Origin: VXRD01 sp965242535
Lineage (GTDB): Bacteria; Latescibacterota; UBA2968
NCBI GenBank assembly: GCA_965242535.1
Contig: OZ251458.1
Span: 1,984,001 to 2,048,000, forward strand
Reading direction: 5' to 3'
Length of the DNA stretch: 64,000 bases
Part shown: piece after piece, positions 43,725-52,851 of the stretch
Layout: each line of letters opens with the position of its first letter
Position numbering within the stretch: position 1 is the first letter of the stretch
Position numbers and translations under genes: made by a program
Notes under the pieces: model-generated
Seen by the model: the letters and a program-made list of their open reading frames with translations, nothing else
Databases searched by the model: none
What the model was told of the DNA's origin: nothing

Positions 43725-44348
43725 GTGATTATTTTGGGCATCGATCCGGGCAGCGTAGTGACGGGGTTTGGGCTTATCGAACACCGGAATCGGAAGAACC
43801 GATTGTTGCGATGCGGGTGCATTCGCCCCGGGAAAAACCTGTCTTTTCCCAAGCGATTGCTCTACATCTACGATCACATGATCGACTTGGTCGCCGATTC
43901 GAGCCCGCATGAAGTCGCGCTCGAATCGGTTTTTTACGGCGCGAACACGCAATCCCTGATCAAGTTGTGCCAAGCGCGCGGGGCCATCGTGACGGCCTTG
44001 GCCAATTCGGACCTGCCCATCGCCGAATACGCCCCCCGCGAAGTGAAACGCGCGGTCGTGGGCCGCGGCGGCGCGGCAAAAGAACAGGTGCAATTCATGA
44101 TCCAGCGGTTGTTTGGCGACAAAGCGATAGACCAAGACCTCGACGCCACAGATGCCGTGGCTATCGCGCTGTGCCACGCGCACCAAAAGGTCGCCGCACA
44201 CGGCAAGGGCAAGCGGCAAAATGACCTGCTCGAAAAGATCGAGGGCGTGAAACGGGCCGGCAGGGCACAGAGTCGGTTTGACGAAAAGCTGAAAGCCATC
44301 GGCGTCAATGCCAAGTCCCGGCGGCGGTTGAACAAGAGGGGATGGTGA
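43725..44348 (+). CDS. ruvC: Holliday junction resolvase RuvC
   Basis: A 207-residue RuvC, the nuclease that cuts Holliday junctions in recombinational repair. VIILGIDPGS (catalytic Asp7), LESVFYGANTQS (Glu), AEYAPREVKRAVVGRGGAAKEQV and DATDAVAIALCHAH (final Asp pair) are all present. The GTG at 43725 follows AAAGGTGG. The last ~45 residues (GKRQNDLLEKIEG and beyond) form a basic extension not present in E. coli RuvC. It heads a ruvCAB operon; ruvA starts 4 bp after its stop. Confidence 0.95.
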   Translation: MIILGIDPGSVVTGFGLIEHRNRKNRLLRCGCIRPGKNLSFPKRLLYIYDHMIDLVADSSPHEVALESVFYGANTQSLIKLCQARGAIVTALANSDLPIAEYAPREVKRAVVGRGGAAKEQVQFMIQRLFGDKAIDQDLDATDAVAIALCHAHQKVAAHGKGKRQNDLLEKIEGVKRAGRAQSRFDEKLKAIGVNAKSRRRLNKRGW

Positions 44349-44352
44349 TCCG

Positions 44353-44949
44353 ATGATCGCGTTTTTAGAAGGGTCGCTCGTGGAAAAACACCCCACGCAT
44401 GTGCTCATCGATGTGCAGGGCATAGGTTATTTTGTTCATATTTCCTTGGCGAGTTACGAATCGCTCGCGGTCACAGATGGCCGCGTGAAAGTGCTCACGC
44501 ATCTCCACGTGCGCGAAGACGCGATGACCCTCTACGGGTTTAGCGCCCCGTCCGAGCGCGATTTGTTCGAACGCCTGATCGCGGTTTCGGGCATTGGCCC
44601 GCCCATGGCATTGAAAATTTTGTCCGGCATTCCCATCGCCGATTTCAGGCGGTCAATCGCCTCGGAAGACGCGCGCGGCTTGACGCGCATCAAAGGCATC
44701 GGTCAAAAACTCGCGCAGCGGTTGGTGCTGGAAATGAAGGACAAAATCGGCGACATCGCGCCAGAAGATTTGACGCCCGATGCCATCGGACACGCGGACC
44801 CGGATGTGTTGGACGAAGCCGCCGCCGCCTTGGCCGGCTTGGGTGCCAATCCCGTGCAGGCGCGCAAAATTGTCGCCAGCGTGTTGAAGGACATGGGCGA
44901 AAACGCGGCGATAGAGGAAGTGATCAAACGCTCGCTCAAGCGCGTTTAG
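44353..44949 (+). CDS. ruvA: Holliday junction DNA helicase subunit RuvA
   Basis: A 198-residue RuvA, which binds four-way junctions and loads RuvB. MIAFLEGSLVEKHPTHVLID forms the N-terminal OB-fold, VSGIGPPMALKIL and IKGIGQKLAQRL are the two helix-hairpin-helix motifs, and the C-terminal domain (ALAGLGANPVQARKIVASVL) binds RuvB. Length is normal. It lies between ruvC and ruvB in one operon. Confidence 0.96.
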   Translation: MIAFLEGSLVEKHPTHVLIDVQGIGYFVHISLASYESLAVTDGRVKVLTHLHVREDAMTLYGFSAPSERDLFERLIAVSGIGPPMALKILSGIPIADFRRSIASEDARGLTRIKGIGQKLAQRLVLEMKDKIGDIAPEDLTPDAIGHADPDVLDEAAAALAGLGANPVQARKIVASVLKDMGENAAIEEVIKRSLKRV

Positions 44950-44962
44950 GTGAAGGCCAATT

Positions 44963-45988
44963 ATGGACGAACGATTCGCAGATCCCGAATTTCAAGAGGG
45001 CGACGAATTTGAGCGCGACCAGCGCCTTCGGCCCATTCGGTTTGACGATATGGTCGGGCAGGAAAAGGTGAAGGCGCATTTGCGGATCGCGGTTGAGGCC
45101 GCGCGCCACCGCAACGAGGCGATGGATCACGTCATCTTGCACGGCCCGCCCGGCTTGGGCAAGACCACGATGGCCTACGTCATCGCCCACGAACTCGGCG
45201 TGGAAATTCAGGTGACCTCGGGCCCCGTATTGGAACGCCCGGCCGATCTCGCGGGCATTTTGACCAATTTGAACGAAAAGGACGTGCTGTTCATCGACGA
45301 GATTCACCGCATGAATCGGGTGGTTGAGGAGCACCTGTATTCGGCGATGGAGGATTTTACGCTGGACATTATGATCGACAGCGGGCCGAGTGCGCGGTCG
45401 TATCAAATTCCCCTCGAACCCTTTACGCTGGTCGGCGCGACAACGCGCATGGGCTTGCTCACCGCGCCGATGCGAACGCGCTTTGGGTTGCTCGAGCGGC
45501 TGGATTTTTACACCCCCGACGAGTTGCAGGCCATCGTGGTGAGGGCCGCGGGGATTTGGGGCATCGAGATCGAACTGGATGCGGCGCGTGAAATCGCCCA
45601 CCGGTCGCGGGGCACAGCGCGCATTGCCGGGCGACAGTTGTCGCGGTCGCGCGATTACGCACAGGCGCGCGCCGATGGGATGATTACGCGAGAGGTCGCC
45701 GTCAAGGCATTGGATTTATTGGGCGTGGATGCCAAGGGCTTGGACGAGATGGATCGGCGGTTGTTGGAAACGCTGATCGATAAGTTTGACGGGGGCCCCG
45801 TGGGGCTCAATAACTTAGGGGCAGCGCTGAGCGAGGAGACCGATACGCTCGAGGAAGTCTATGAACCCTATCTGATTCAGGAAGGGTTGCTCGTCCGCAC
45901 GCATCGAGGCCGGCAAGCCACTGTGCGGGCGTATTTGCATTTGGGGAAAACGCCGCCAAAAAACGACGCGCAAAGCGCGCTGTTTTAA
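44963..45988 (+). CDS. ruvB: Holliday junction branch-migration ATPase RuvB
   Basis: A 341-residue AAA+ motor that drives branch migration with RuvA. Walker A GPPGLGKTT, Walker B VLFIDEIHR, sensor TLVGATTRMGLLTAPMRTRFG and the arginine-finger region GPSAR are present, with a C-terminal winged helix (IQEGLLVRTHRGRQAT). Typical length. Starts 13 bp after the ruvA stop. Confidence 0.97.
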   Translation: MDERFADPEFQEGDEFERDQRLRPIRFDDMVGQEKVKAHLRIAVEAARHRNEAMDHVILHGPPGLGKTTMAYVIAHELGVEIQVTSGPVLERPADLAGILTNLNEKDVLFIDEIHRMNRVVEEHLYSAMEDFTLDIMIDSGPSARSYQIPLEPFTLVGATTRMGLLTAPMRTRFGLLERLDFYTPDELQAIVVRAAGIWGIEIELDAAREIAHRSRGTARIAGRQLSRSRDYAQARADGMITREVAVKALDLLGVDAKGLDEMDRRLLETLIDKFDGGPVGLNNLGAALSEETDTLEEVYEPYLIQEGLLVRTHRGRQATVRAYLHLGKTPPKNDAQSALF

Positions 45989-46039
45989 TTTTTTGGGATA
46001 GATCCAAACGATTTTAAGACGGCTTCTTAGGAGAACACA

Positions 46040-47428
46040 ATGTCACCTCAACCCAACATCGTCGTCGTCATCACCGATCAGCAACGCGCGGATACCATGG
46101 CGTGTTATGGCAATGCGTGGATTCAATCGCCGCATCAAAACGCGCTGGCGGCGCGCAGTTTTGTTTTTGAAAATGCCTACGTGACGCAGGCGGTTTGCAC
46201 GCCGTCGCGGGGGTCGCTGCTGACCGGGCTTTATCCGCATGCCCACGGGTGTGTGGTCAACGGCATTCCGCTGAGACGCGAAACCTCGTCCCTCGCCGAA
46301 ATGATGCCCGACACCTACCGCAAGGGCTATGTGGGCAAGTGGCATTTGGGGGATGAGGGAAATTGCCAGCACGGGTTTGACGAGTGGTGCAGCATCGCGG
46401 ATGGATGCGGCTATCACCAGTGGCTGTTGGAGCGGGGCTTTGCGCCGGATGTCCCCGGCCGATTCACGCCGCAACAACGCGCCTGCCTGCCCGCGTCCGC
46501 GCAAATCGGGGCCTATGTGGGGCGGGAGTCCGCGCGGTTTATTCGGGAAAACGCAGGGCGTCCGTGGCTGCTCGTCGCCAGCACGTTCGAGCCGCATCCG
46601 CCGTATCGGGGGCCTTATGACGGCTTGTACGACCCGGAAGAAATCCCGGTCGGGCCGACATTTTTGCAACACCCCGAAGGGCATTCTCTGTTCAACCGCG
46701 CGCGCTCATCGTTTTATCGCAACACCACAGACGCGCGCGTCGTCGCCACCGACATGACGCGGGACGAGAATTGGCGCGACTTGCGGGCGCAGTACTTGGG
46801 CAATGTGAAAATTGTGGATGACGCCATCGGCGAGATGGTGCGCGCACTCCGAGAAACCGGGCAGATGGAGAACGCGATCTTTGCGTTCACGAGCGATCAC
46901 GGCGAGATGGCAGGCGATCATCGCATGTGGGAAAAACGGGCATTTTACGACGAGTCGGCCCGCGTTCCCATGTTGTTGTCCGTGCCGTGGCTCTGCACCG
47001 AGCAAACGCAGGTGGATGGCGTGTTTGGGCACGCGGATTTGATCCCCACGCTTTTGGATCTGGCCGAGGTGCCGATCCCCGATGCATGCCAGGGCGAGAG
47101 CGTGGCCACTGCGTTGACCGGGGACCGCGATTTGAAAGATCACCGCGCATTTATGGAATGGAACGGCATCGGCGACCGCAATTTGGGCAATCCCGACATC
47201 AATCTGATCGCCACGCTGCCGTGGCGCTGCGTGGTGACGGGCGACCGCTGGAAGCTGAATTTGTGTGCAGGCGATCAGTGCGAGTTGTTCGACCTCAATG
47301 CCGATCCGTTTGAGGAAACCAATCTGTTTGACCGACCCGAACACCGAGACCGCATTCGCAACATGGCGGCGATGATTCGCGCGTGGCAACATGAAACCGA
47401 CGACACCGCGCCTTTGCCGAGTTTGTAA
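46040..47428 (+). CDS. Type I sulfatase
   Basis: A 462-residue sulfatase. NIVVVITDQQRADTMACYGN starts the fold with Ca2+-binding Asp residues; CTPSRGSLLTG (53-63) is the canonical formylglycine site (Cys53). GKWHLGDEGN, STFEPHPPYRGP and FTSDHGEMAGDH follow. No signal peptide is evident. TAGGAG precedes the ATG. Its stop codon (TAA) coincides with the flank of MITE-2 copy 3. Confidence 0.93.
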   Translation: MSPQPNIVVVITDQQRADTMACYGNAWIQSPHQNALAARSFVFENAYVTQAVCTPSRGSLLTGLYPHAHGCVVNGIPLRRETSSLAEMMPDTYRKGYVGKWHLGDEGNCQHGFDEWCSIADGCGYHQWLLERGFAPDVPGRFTPQQRACLPASAQIGAYVGRESARFIRENAGRPWLLVASTFEPHPPYRGPYDGLYDPEEIPVGPTFLQHPEGHSLFNRARSSFYRNTTDARVVATDMTRDENWRDLRAQYLGNVKIVDDAIGEMVRALRETGQMENAIFAFTSDHGEMAGDHRMWEKRAFYDESARVPMLLSVPWLCTEQTQVDGVFGHADLIPTLLDLAEVPIPDACQGESVATALTGDRDLKDHRAFMEWNGIGDRNLGNPDINLIATLPWRCVVTGDRWKLNLCAGDQCELFDLNADPFEETNLFDRPEHRDRIRNMAAMIRAWQHETDDTAPLPSL

Positions 47429-47581
47429 GAAGCCATCTAAAAACTAGGGCCGCCATTGAGAGAGTCGCAAAAACATTCGCTTTTCGCAGGTCAAACCCCA
47501 AGAATAAGGGCCTTTATTCCCCCTTTCCTGATAGGAAAGGGGGCTAGGGGGTTAGGTCCCGATAATTTTTAGATGGCTTCT
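47429..47581. mobile_element. MITE-2 copy 3 (~153 bp)
   Basis: Same terminal repeats as copies 1 and 2 with TAA on both sides; about 10 bp shorter inside (AGGGCCTTTATTCCCCC). The left TAA is the stop codon of the sulfatase gene. Confidence 0.88.
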
Positions 47582-47627
47582 AAGAAGCTGTCTTAAAATG
47601 TCGACTGGATGAGGATCGATCGCGGAT

Positions 47628-48161
47628 TTACGTCTCGAACAACTCGGGTTGAATCGCGCTCTCGTGCCTCAGCAAAAACGCTTTTTTGTCCAAGCCCCCG
47701 GCGTATCCCGTCAAATTGCCAGACGCGCCGATCACGCGATGGCACGGCACCGCGATGGGCACGGGGTTTTTGCCATTCGCCGCGCCCACCGCTTGGGCCG
47801 CGCCCACATTGCCCAATGCGCGGGCGAGATCCCCGTACGTGCGCGTTTGCCCAAAGGGAATTTCCCGCACCAATGCCCACACGCGTTGCTGAAAATCCGT
47901 GCCGTGCAAATCCAATGGCAAATCGAAACTTCTCAACGTCCCATCAAAATACCCCGCTAGTTGCGCCCTCGCTTTGTCGATGATCGCGTGCGCCCTCGCC
48001 CGAGGCAACGCCATCTTCGCCCGCTCGGCCTGTTCACCCTCAAAAGCAATGGCCCGCACCCCCGCATCTGTCGCCAAAACGGTCAACGGCCCCAAGGGGC
48101 TCGCCACTTCGCGCCAACCCGTCTCTCCCTGCAATTTCTTTAAAATATGCAAATCGAACAT
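47628..48161 (-). CDS. ogt: Methylated-DNA--protein-cysteine methyltransferase
   Basis: A 177-residue O6-alkylguanine-DNA alkyltransferase, a suicide repair protein. The acceptor site is PIAVPCHRVIG (Cys140), with the helix-turn-helix FQQRVWALVREIPFGQTRTYG and the LGNVGAAQAVGAANGKNPV Arg-finger-like region, and GYAGGLDKKAFLLRHE at the end. Length matches Ogt. GGAGGGT precedes the ATG at 48161; the frame upstream to 48479 is not part of it. Confidence 0.94.
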   Translation of the reverse strand: MFDLHILKKLQGETGWREVASPLGPLTVLATDAGVRAIAFEGEQAERAKMALPRARAHAIIDKARAQLAGYFDGTLRSFDLPLDLHGTDFQQRVWALVREIPFGQTRTYGDLARALGNVGAAQAVGAANGKNPVPIAVPCHRVIGASGNLTGYAGGLDKKAFLLRHESAIQPELFET

Positions 48162-48381
48162 CGCACCCTCCAATGAGCGGTCAGCAGTCAGTCCCCGCCC
48201 AACGCCTATCCGACCATCCGTTGACGTGCAAATTGCGTACGAAAAACAAAGAGGCGCCCTATCTCTATAGATCGCCTCTTTTGTCTGAATCGCGGATCGC
48301 ACGGATAAAACCCGGCCATCCATCCGCTGGGATCGGCACATGGATTTTGCGGATGGGCATTGGCACAAAAGGGGTAGCCCT

Positions 48382-51204
48382 TCACTTGAGCAAGTTGCAA
48401 AACAGGCGATCTGCCACCGGGTCTTTGCCCAAGTTTTCCACGATGCGATGCGTGCATAGCGTGTACGCGCCCCGTCCATGCGCGATCTGCGTCAGGTTGG
48501 CGCCATCGAACGCGGCGGTTACGCCCAAGTAATTTTGTTTGTGCTTGAGGCCCGCGTACCAGTCGTAGGTGATGTTGCCGCAGATCCAATCGCTTTTGGG
48601 CTCGACGATGGACCATCGGGAAACGACGTCGCGGTATTCCTGGCCCATCAGGCAGTTGACGGGCAGGCCGTCGTAAAACGGATGGGCTTTGACCACATGG
48701 CTGCACGGCGTCCACAACCCTTTGCCGGAGTAGAGCGAGAGCGCGAAGGGGAGGATGGTGTCTTTTTCGACAAAGCGATACATGCGCCCTTCGCGTTCTC
48801 TCATTTTGAGAAGGGGCAGGGGCGGCAGGTTGAGGAATAGGGCATGGCCGCCGCGCGATACCCATGCGGCGAGCGCCCGAAACCGCGCATCGGGTCGCCC
48901 GTTCCACCCATTGAGATTGACCAAAACGCGCCGTTCGACGGGCGTTTGGGCCGAGAAGGCCGTCGCGTGGGGCACCTGCCTGCCCAAGGCGCCGTTCATG
49001 TCGATCAGCGCGAAGGACGCGGTGGGCGCGTCGATTTTGTCCAAGACGTAAATGCTGGACTGGTTTTGGACCTGAGGAGCATCCGCGGGTTCGAAGACGA
49101 GTTCGATATCGCATCTGCCCGCCGAGTTGCCCGTATCGAGGTCGTAAGTGCCCAAATCGACGATGCCGTGGGGCGCGGTGATCCGTTCGCTTACGTCCAA
49201 CCGCGTTTGACCATCGCCATCGGTCGCACGGAGCGAGAGGGTTCCGCGCACCGCGTCTCGATCGTTGACAGACGTGAGCAAAATTTGCACGCGGTCGCCG
49301 GCATAGACATTTTGCGCGCTCGGGCGGATCGCGATGTAGCGATCCGCGAACACGTCTTTGATGGCGTAATAGGGCTTTTTGGGATTGCGAAAATTGTCGA
49401 TCAGGCCCGCGCCGAGCACCCAGTCGCCATCGTTGAGCGCGTGGATGCCAATGCCCGCGATATCGGGATTGATCCGACAGGCTTCGGCCATGAGTTTGTT
49501 GCCGGTGGCGTGGACATCCTGACAGGCTTCGACAAAAGCGCGAAAATCGGGAAAGACCCGATCTGCGCCTGTTTCGGAAAGGACCGAGAGATAGGAACGG
49601 TACAGACGCTCGTGCATGCGGTAATCCGGGGCCATCGGATTGCCTTCTTTTTTGTACCGTTCAAAATTGGCTTCGAGGTCCGGGATGCTGCCGTAACCGA
49701 GTTCCGAAATATTGGTCAGCAAACCCGGCTGGATTTTGCTGTTGGTAAATTGGCCGAGGGGCAACCCCAGGCGTTTGCGTTCGGTTTCGGTTTTGCCCAG
49801 CGCGAGCAGGTTGTCGTAACTTTCCTGCGCCATGGGCATGCCGGGGTAGTTGTGGACATCGTTGATGGCGGTCGGTTCGTACGCGCCGGGCAAATAGACG
49901 CTGCACCCGTCGGCAAAACCGCCCGCTTCGTCGATGATCAGGCGCGTGGGATCCAGCTCGCGCACCTTGAGGGAGACGCTGTGTTTGAGGCGTTTGAGGC
50001 CGTCGCGCAGGATTTCGTTGAACATTTCCCACATCGCAATGCAGGGGTGGTTGCGGTCGCGCTTGACCATTTCGATGGCCTCGTTTTCAATGCGCCGCCG
50101 GGTGTCGGGCGTGATCTCCGGCCAATGGCCCATGCACTCGACCGGAAGCGCGCCCACGAACAGCACGCCGAGTTCATCGGCGAGGTCATACGCGATTTTG
50201 GGCTGGGGCTTGCGCCACGGGCGGATGGTGTTGAGGTTGCCGTCTTTGATGAGGGCAAATTCCCTTTTCAGCAACTCGAGGTCTCGGGGATAGGCGAGGG
50301 AATGCGGATAAAACGCCTCGTTGAACGCGGCTTTGAGGATGAGTTTTTTGCCGTTGAGGTAGAAGTTCTCGCCCGATGCTGTGAACGCGCAAAAGCCAAA
50401 GCGCGTGTCCTCGCGGTCGGATTGCGCGTTCCCAAGCGCGACGGTTATCGTCGCCACGTAGAGATTGGGATCGTCGAGTTCCCAGAGTTCGTGACCGTCG
50501 ACCGCGAGGGTCTCCGCGTACTGCGTGCCGCCCGGGTTGAGGACCAGGGTTTTCTTTTTCGATGCGACCGGGGTCTCGCCGCCAAACGGGGTGATGGCCC
50601 ATTCGACCTCGGCGGTTTGGGCGCGCATCGCGCGGTTTTGAAATGTGCTGGCGAGGGTCGCGTCGCCCGTGGCGATGTCGGTGGTGACAAACACATCCTC
50701 GACAAAAACCGCGCCTGTGGCGATGAGGGACACGGGTTGCCAGATGCCGCCAGCGATAGCCCCGCGCCAGTGCGGCATGTGGTCGCGGCCCAAGCCGTCG
50801 ATGACCACGTCGCGGGTGATGAGCGGCGTGATCACGCGCACGGCGATGAAATTTTCGCCTTCGGCGAGCAAGTCGCCGATTTCCAACTCGAATCCCGTAT
50901 AGCCCCCTTCGTGCGCGCCCGCGGCCTCGCCATTGACCCAGACTTCGGCGCGATAGTTGACCGCCTCAAAGCGAATGCGAACCGTTTTGCCGCGCCAGTT
51001 CTCGGGAAGCGCGAAGCTTTTGCCGTACCACGCCACGCCCTCGTAGTCGCGCACAAATTCTTCCAAGCACGCGGGCACGGCGACCTGGACGATGTCCGGA
51101 TGGCGATAAAAATTTTCCCGGTGTTGATAGTCGTGCTTTCGCCCCTGGTTATCGGGATCGAAGATGACGGCCCAAGCGCCGTCGAGAGAGAAAACTCGTT
51201 TCAT
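48382..51204 (-). CDS. Glycoside hydrolase family 2 protein
   Basis: A 940-residue enzyme with GH2 domain order: a jelly-roll sugar-binding domain (WYGKSFALPENWRGKTVRIR, AEVWVNGEAAGAHEGGYTGF), an immunoglobulin-like domain, and a TIM barrel. The barrel has FYLNGKKLILKAAFNEAFYP, DGNLNTIRPW and the acid/base pair Asn396-Glu397 (CIAMWEMFNEILRDG). A long C-terminal part may be another sugar-binding or glutamine-amidotransferase-like domain (RRVLVNLNGWNGRPD). The substrate is probably a beta-galactoside, glucuronide or mannoside. No signal peptide. It starts 1 bp after the sulfatase stop, so both act on one glycan. Confidence 0.88.
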   Translation of the reverse strand: MKRVFSLDGAWAVIFDPDNQGRKHDYQHRENFYRHPDIVQVAVPACLEEFVRDYEGVAWYGKSFALPENWRGKTVRIRFEAVNYRAEVWVNGEAAGAHEGGYTGFELEIGDLLAEGENFIAVRVITPLITRDVVIDGLGRDHMPHWRGAIAGGIWQPVSLIATGAVFVEDVFVTTDIATGDATLASTFQNRAMRAQTAEVEWAITPFGGETPVASKKKTLVLNPGGTQYAETLAVDGHELWELDDPNLYVATITVALGNAQSDREDTRFGFCAFTASGENFYLNGKKLILKAAFNEAFYPHSLAYPRDLELLKREFALIKDGNLNTIRPWRKPQPKIAYDLADELGVLFVGALPVECMGHWPEITPDTRRRIENEAIEMVKRDRNHPCIAMWEMFNEILRDGLKRLKHSVSLKVRELDPTRLIIDEAGGFADGCSVYLPGAYEPTAINDVHNYPGMPMAQESYDNLLALGKTETERKRLGLPLGQFTNSKIQPGLLTNISELGYGSIPDLEANFERYKKEGNPMAPDYRMHERLYRSYLSVLSETGADRVFPDFRAFVEACQDVHATGNKLMAEACRINPDIAGIGIHALNDGDWVLGAGLIDNFRNPKKPYYAIKDVFADRYIAIRPSAQNVYAGDRVQILLTSVNDRDAVRGTLSLRATDGDGQTRLDVSERITAPHGIVDLGTYDLDTGNSAGRCDIELVFEPADAPQVQNQSSIYVLDKIDAPTASFALIDMNGALGRQVPHATAFSAQTPVERRVLVNLNGWNGRPDARFRALAAWVSRGGHALFLNLPPLPLLKMREREGRMYRFVEKDTILPFALSLYSGKGLWTPCSHVVKAHPFYDGLPVNCLMGQEYRDVVSRWSIVEPKSDWICGNITYDWYAGLKHKQNYLGVTAAFDGANLTQIAHGRGAYTLCTHRIVENLGKDPVADRLFCNLLK

Positions 51205-51205
51205 G

Positions 51206-52666
51206 TTATGGCCCCTGTTCGCCCTTCGCGATGATGCAACCGGCCGGCGGAAGTCGGTCGACGCGGTCGGGCAGATCGTCGCCGATGCCGCGCAGCCACG
51301 CCAGGAGCTGATCGCGCAGGTCGTTTTCCATGGTGGATGTTTGCGGTCGTCCGCTCAAATTTTTCATTTCATAGGGATCGATCTCGAGGTCGTAAAATTC
51401 GTCGATGGCCTGCGGGTTCCACACGTATTTGTAGCGCGCATTGCGAATCGCGCGCACCTCAAAGCTGTACCCGTTGTAGCGGTAATAAACGCCATGAGCG
51501 ACCTGTTCCCAGCCGGGCGGGCGGCTGTTGCGCCCGACCAGGGGAAGGAGATCGCGGCCCGCCCGCGGTTGATCGGCAGCGGGTTCGGCACCGATGAGGG
51601 AGAACAGGGTCTCGCCGATGTCGAGCAACGAGACAAACGCATCTTGGGTCGCGGGCATCGCGGCGGGCGCGCGGATGATGAGGGGAACGCGCCAGACTTC
51701 CTCGTAAAAATACGCGCCTTTGTCAAACCGATTGTGCGCGCCTTCCATGTCGCCGTGGTCAGACGCGAAAACGACGGTGGTCGAATCCGCGAGGCCCAAG
51801 CGGTCTAGGGCGTCGAGCACGCTGCCAATGGCTTCATCGACGAGCGCGATGTGGGCGTGGGAATAGGCGATGACGGTTTTCCATTCTTCTCCATCCAAGG
51901 GCGAGGTGTCCATGCACCCCCACCACGGGGTCGCGTGAAACCACGGGCGGCCCGCGCAGTTGTCGCGCAGATTCGCCGGCAGCGAGACGCGCGCCCGGAG
52001 ATCGCGGGCGAGCGCGACGTATTCTCCCGGCAGGTGATGCGGGAAATGGGGCGGCGCAGAAGACACGGTGAGAAAGAAGGGATCGCTTTGATCGCCCCGC
52101 GCCCAGTCCTCGAGAAATTCCACGCCGCGCGCCATGACGGGGAACGGCTGGATGCGCGCTTTCGGCTGGGGCGAATCCCCCCAAAACGGCGCGCGGCCTC
52201 GGAGGAGTCGCTCGGTTTGGGCCGCGTATTGGGCGACGGTTTTTTCGTACGCGTGGTCGCCCGTTTGCGGGTCGTAGGGTTTTGATCGGATTTCGACATC
52301 GGGATCAAAGCCGTGCGCGCCGCGCATTTCCGGGTTGATGTGCCCCATGTGCCACTTGCCGTAATAGCCGACGCGATAGCCGAGGCGGACGGCTTCGTCG
52401 ATCCACGTCTTTTGGTCTAGCGGCATGGATTCCTGAAGCGAATAGCCCACGGCTTGGTTGTCGTACACCCCGGTTTGATGCGGCCATCGCGCCGTGAGCA
52501 GTGTGCCCCGCGCAGGCGTGCAGAGCGGGCAAGACGTGAACGCCTGGGTAAAGACCGTGCCCTCGGCGGCGAGCCGATCCACATTCGGCGTGGGGATATC
52601 CGCCCCCCGAAATCCAAATGCCCACGCGGGCCACTGGTCCGTGAGGATGAACAGGATGTTTTGCAT
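51206..52666 (-). CDS. Type I sulfatase
   Basis: A 486-residue sulfatase. MQNILFILTDQWPAWAFGFR carries the N-terminal metal Asp; CTPARGTLLTARWPHQTG (49-66) is the formylglycine site. GKWHMGHINP, LTVSSAPPHFPHHLP and FASDHGDMEGAHN complete the metal site. AAAGGAG precedes the ATG at 52666; the upstream extension to 52750 has no site. It is first in an operon with the GH2 gene: desulfation followed by glycosidic cleavage of a sulfated glycan is the likely logic. Confidence 0.93.
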   Translation of the reverse strand: MQNILFILTDQWPAWAFGFRGADIPTPNVDRLAAEGTVFTQAFTSCPLCTPARGTLLTARWPHQTGVYDNQAVGYSLQESMPLDQKTWIDEAVRLGYRVGYYGKWHMGHINPEMRGAHGFDPDVEIRSKPYDPQTGDHAYEKTVAQYAAQTERLLRGRAPFWGDSPQPKARIQPFPVMARGVEFLEDWARGDQSDPFFLTVSSAPPHFPHHLPGEYVALARDLRARVSLPANLRDNCAGRPWFHATPWWGCMDTSPLDGEEWKTVIAYSHAHIALVDEAIGSVLDALDRLGLADSTTVVFASDHGDMEGAHNRFDKGAYFYEEVWRVPLIIRAPAAMPATQDAFVSLLDIGETLFSLIGAEPAADQPRAGRDLLPLVGRNSRPPGWEQVAHGVYYRYNGYSFEVRAIRNARYKYVWNPQAIDEFYDLEIDPYEMKNLSGRPQTSTMENDLRDQLLAWLRGIGDDLPDRVDRLPPAGCIIAKGEQGP

Positions 52667-52851
52667 ACAAACTCCTTTGGCGTGATTACAAAAATAATAA
52701 ACCGATTTCTGTGGCATTTGGCAATTTGAGTTTGCCCTTGATAGATGCACATAAAGTCACTATATTATGCCATCCCCAACTCCCCTGTTGTACGTTCCCC
52801 TTTCCCACAATTCACCTTCCACACATCGCCCATCCGGGTAAGGGATCTGCT

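Larger units (their letters stand above)
46011..47600. repeat. 20-bp inverted repeats bracketing a sulfatase gene
   Basis: ATTTTAAGACGGCTTCTTAG (46011-46030) and its inverse CTAAGAAGCTGTCTTAAAAT (47581-47600) match at 19 of 20 positions. They lie just outside the sulfatase gene; the right copy joins the end of MITE-2 copy 3, whose ends share the GGCTTCTTA core. They may be ends of a related element or of a unit that moved the gene. Confidence 0.65.

Noticed and set aside
48844..51234. 796-codon plus-strand frame
   Set aside because: Antisense to the GH2 gene, which has clear domains and motifs; a by-product of high GC at third codon positions.
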